This document shows positions 14,146-16,178 of a stretch of 16,178 bases of DNA, piece by piece. Location of the stretch: assembly GCA_047631875.1 (NCBI GenBank), contig JBLIAZ010000031.1, positions 1 to 16,178 of the forward strand, written 5' to 3'. Each line of letters begins with the position of its first letter. The stretch's first letter is position 1. Below the pieces are notes generated by a model. That model was not told where the DNA came from and ran no database searches. It was given only the letters and a program-made list of their open reading frames with translations. Position numbers and translations under genes: made by a program. This DNA comes from JBLIAZ01 sp047631875 (GTDB lineage Bacteria > Bacteroidota > Bacteroidia > Flavobacteriales_C > GCA-002722245).

Positions 14146-14895
14146 ATGAAGATAAATTCTAAAAAAGAAAAAATTGGGTACGCTCTTTTGATTTCACTTG
14201 CATGCTTAGGAATAATTGCTCTGGTGGCTTTCCCTTCTTTAAAACAAGACCTAGGTTACCATGTGTTCAGCGACCAAGAGCATTGCTGCAAAATTCCAAA
14301 CTTTTGGAATGTAATTTCAAACCTCCCATTTTTACTAGTTGGATTATTAGGATTAAAAAAAGTCAATGTTTCCACTGAATTTAAACTTCAAAAACAACTC
14401 TTTTTCATTGGTATATCACTGGTATCATTTGGTTCTGGATATTACCACTGGAGTCCTAATAACGAAACCTTGGTATGGGACAGGCTTCCAATGACCATAG
14501 CGTTCATGGCTTTGTTCTCTATAATTATTGGAGAATTTATCAATGAAAAAGCAGGAAACAAAAGCTTCATCCCTTTGTTATTAATAGGCATTGGCTCTGT
14601 AATTTATTGGGTGTTGTTTGACGACTTAAAATTTTATGCCTTGGTGCAGTTTTATCCAATGCTTGCAATTCCTGTTATTTTAATTTTTTTTAAATCTAAA
14701 AAACATGCCCTCTGGGGATACTGGACGTTGCTGATTGCCTACATCATGGCTAAAATATTTGAACATTTTGACTTTGAAGTACACAGCACAATTTTATTCA
14801 TTAGTGGGCACAGCATCAAACACTTGGTTGCAGCAGCTGGAGTTTATTGCTTACTTTACTACTATCAACAACGAGATGGAACAACGAACAAGTGA
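14146..14895 (+). CDS. CREST-superfamily membrane hydrolase, ceramidase-like
   Basis: 249 residues from the ATG at 14146; the frame is open from a TTG at 14116 but that start is unlikely. Six to seven hydrophobic segments mark an integral membrane protein. The CREST (alkaline ceramidase/PAQR) metal site is complete: Ser97 and His101 in SFGSGYYHW, Asp112 in VWDRLPM, and His222 and His226 in SGHSIKHL. The early motif PNFWNVISNLPF (51-62) is also typical of ceramidase-type members. These residues bind zinc and hydrolyse an amide bond in lipids such as ceramides. Many Bacteroidota make sphingolipids, so a ceramide-like substrate is plausible, but it is not shown by sequence. The gene is followed 39 nt later by a diacylglycerol kinase, suggesting a lipid-metabolism transcript. 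Confidence 0.82.
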   Translation: MKINSKKEKIGYALLISLACLGIIALVAFPSLKQDLGYHVFSDQEHCCKIPNFWNVISNLPFLLVGLLGLKKVNVSTEFKLQKQLFFIGISLVSFGSGYYHWSPNNETLVWDRLPMTIAFMALFSIIIGEFINEKAGNKSFIPLLLIGIGSVIYWVLFDDLKFYALVQFYPMLAIPVILIFFKSKKHALWGYWTLLIAYIMAKIFEHFDFEVHSTILFISGHSIKHLVAAAGVYCLLYYYQQRDGTTNK

Positions 14896-14934
14896 TTACT
14901 GGAAAATTAAACTAATGAACAAACAGACCACCTC

Positions 14935-15297
14935 ATGACAAACTTCGTAGTAGGGAGAATAAAAAGTTTCAAATATGCCATAAAAGGCATGTTCATATTA
15001 ATCACAACCGAGCACAGCATCATGGTGCAACTTGCGGCTGGAACTGCCGTGACAGCATTGGGATTTTACTTTGAAATAAGCAAACAGGATTGGATTGCTC
15101 AAACACTTACCATTGCAATTGTATTATGCACCGAGGGTCTAAACTCTGCCGTGGAAGGGATTTGCGATTTTGTACATCCTGGTCATCACGAAAAAATTGG
15201 CAAAATAAAAGATGTCTCCGCAGGAGCTGTTACATTTACAGCCATCGCTGCATTGGTCGTTTTTTTTATCATTTACATTCCATATTTTATGGCATAA
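14935..15297 (+). CDS. dgkA: Diacylglycerol kinase (DgkA family)
   Basis: 120 residues, the normal size for this small trimeric membrane kinase. Three transmembrane helices lie at about 29-47, 55-72 and 97-118. Family motifs are present: SFKYAIKGMF and TEHSIMVQLAAG before the first helix, CTEGLNSAVEGICDFV at 65-80 (Glu67, Asn70 and Glu74 are the catalytic-site residues of the ExxNxxxE motif), and KIGKIKDVSAGAVT at 87-100. It phosphorylates diacylglycerol, or undecaprenol in some relatives, with ATP. It is positioned behind the ceramidase-like gene on the same strand. A strong bidirectional terminator begins at its stop codon. Confidence 0.92.
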   Translation: MTNFVVGRIKSFKYAIKGMFILITTEHSIMVQLAAGTAVTALGFYFEISKQDWIAQTLTIAIVLCTEGLNSAVEGICDFVHPGHHEKIGKIKDVSAGAVTFTAIAALVVFFIIYIPYFMA

Positions 15298-15332
15298 AAA
15301 AAGGGCGAAAAAACTAAATCCCACCCTTTTTT
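15297..15332. terminator. Bidirectional Rho-independent terminator
   Basis: AAAAAAGGG (15297-15305) pairs with CCCTTTTTT (15324-15332). A G-C pair inside the loop (15307-15322) extends the stem across one mismatch. The A- and T-tracts work in both directions, as needed between the converging dgkA and the T9SS protein gene. Confidence 0.85.
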
Positions 15333-15347
15333 ATTACTTGAAAACTT

Positions 15348-16178
15348 TTACTTTTTCTGAACTTCTGTCACCACAGAACTTCCGTCGTCAAGTGTAATTT
15401 GAACTACATAAGTCCCGTTGATATAATTAGTTAAATCTAAGGTTACCTTGCTTTTACCGTTTAAATCAAGCGTCTGAAGCACTTGTCCTTGCACTCCCAA
15501 TAAACGTAATTCCCTCGCTGGTGAAAAACGCACCGTAGTAAATGAAGTCGTCGGGTTAGGATAAAGACTGGTTCCATCTTTCACCAATCCTTTAACACCA
15601 GTACAAATGTCCACTTGAGAATTAACAGCAACTGAACCCACATCGTTTGAAGTGACACAATTCGCCGATGAATTTAATGACACCGTGATAGCCTCTCCAG
15701 TTGTAGTCCCTGAATATGTATAAGTTGTACTCGAACTTTGCTGAACTTGCACATCAGCCACATACCAAGTAATTACAGGGCTTGACCCTTCATTAGCTAC
15801 TGAAGCTTCCAAGTTGATTGTTCCTCCTGAACAAATTGGCCACGTTTCACCATTTGCTAGACCAACAGAAATAGTTGGTGTGACAGCTGTTCCAATCGTA
15901 TTTGTTTGTGGTGAGCTATAATCCTTAAGTTGAATTTCAAAATAAGAACTTTGTCCTTTTTTACGAATTCCGTAATGATCAGTATCATAAACTATGTTAC
16001 AATCTCCTACCTCCAACCAAGGGCCTCCAGCACTGGGATCAGAACCTCCTTGAATCCACCATTGCGCACGGTATTCTTTCCCATTGAATGAAACCACCTC
16101 TCCATTTCCTGCTCCTAAACCACCATCTCCAAGGTATACCGTTTGGTCATTCCATGTTGCAGTACTGCATCCTCCTGA
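15348..16178 (-). CDS. T9SS-secreted protein with CBM5/12 chitin-binding-type module (5' end outside window)
   Basis: The frame is open from the window edge (16178) to a TAA at 15350-15348, giving 276 C-terminal codons; the catalytic or N-terminal part is missing. A carbohydrate-binding module of the CBM5/12 type occupies fragment residues 7-60, with TWNDQTVYLGDG, VVSFNGKEYRAQWWIQGG and PWLEVGDC; the paired Trp40-Trp41 and Trp54 are the usual sugar-stacking residues. An Ig-like beta domain at about 95-190 (CSGGTINLEASVANEGSS, ITWYVADVQV) precedes a T9SS type A sorting domain in the last 70 residues (SLYPNP, INGTYVVQITL, final EVQKK). CBM5/12 modules bind chitin or cellulose and are common on chitinases, so a secreted polysaccharide-degrading enzyme is the likely whole. 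An internal GTG at 16097 is not the real start. Confidence 0.88.
   Translation of the reverse strand, partial: SGGCSTATWNDQTVYLGDGGLGAGNGEVVSFNGKEYRAQWWIQGGSDPSAGGPWLEVGDCNIVYDTDHYGIRKKGQSSYFEIQLKDYSSPQTNTIGTAVTPTISVGLANGETWPICSGGTINLEASVANEGSSPVITWYVADVQVQQSSSTTYTYSGTTTGEAITVSLNSSANCVTSNDVGSVAVNSQVDICTGVKGLVKDGTSLYPNPTTSFTTVRFSPARELRLLGVQGQVLQTLDLNGKSKVTLDLTNYINGTYVVQITLDDGSSVVTEVQKK

Overview
This window comes from an AT-rich genome of the phylum Bacteroidota, most likely a marine or freshwater flavobacterium-like lineage. The evidence is three type IX secretion (T9SS) C-terminal sorting domains with the L-Y-P-N-P signature, Bacteroidota-style promoter boxes (TAnnTTTG), a DUF4924 gene, an ECF sigma factor next to a membrane-anchored barrel-like protein, and Bacteroidota surface lipoproteins. 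No rRNA, tRNA, CRISPR array, phage or intact insertion sequence was seen.

Left part (1-5018, minus strand): an operon controlled by a cobalamin (B12) riboswitch. Transcription starts near 4960-4980, just after the terminator of the preceding gene. It runs through a well-formed cobalamin aptamer (about 4788-4930) with a 3' hairpin whose loop can kiss L5. It then passes into a TonB-dependent BtuB-like receptor, a DUF4465 protein with a T9SS tag, a second T9SS-tagged surface protein of a recognisable but unnamed family, and a YncE/DUF5074-like beta-propeller lipoprotein that leaves the window. All the genes overlap end to end (4, 38 and 8 nt). The set looks like a surface corrinoid-capture machine related to Bacteroides BtuB/BtuG, with extra modules delivered by T9SS.

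Middle-left (5032-7929, minus strand): an ECF sigma factor abuts a single-pass membrane protein with a barrel-like C-terminal half. Upstream, across a perfect 14-bp hairpin, lies a triple-Kazal lipoprotein.

Middle (8146-12311, plus strand): a small secreted beta-rich protein with a good promoter is followed by a tight three-gene cluster. These are an unusual SDR-fold protein with an N-terminal four-cysteine knuckle and no catalytic tyrosine, a divergent TruA-type pseudouridine synthase, and an exported TPR protein. A terminator follows. Then comes a roughly 430-base non-coding stretch with a duplicated, hairpin-rich module.

Right part (12812-16178): DUF4924 and OmpH/Skp-like genes form a minus-strand pair. 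Divergent from them, a CREST-superfamily (ceramidase-like) membrane hydrolase and a diacylglycerol kinase form a lipid-metabolism pair. The window ends with a bidirectional terminator and the 3' part of a T9SS-secreted protein carrying a CBM5/12 chitin-binding module.

The strongest candidate for something new is the B12 operon with its T9SS-delivered accessory proteins, followed by the SDR with a missing tyrosine and the duplicated intergenic module.
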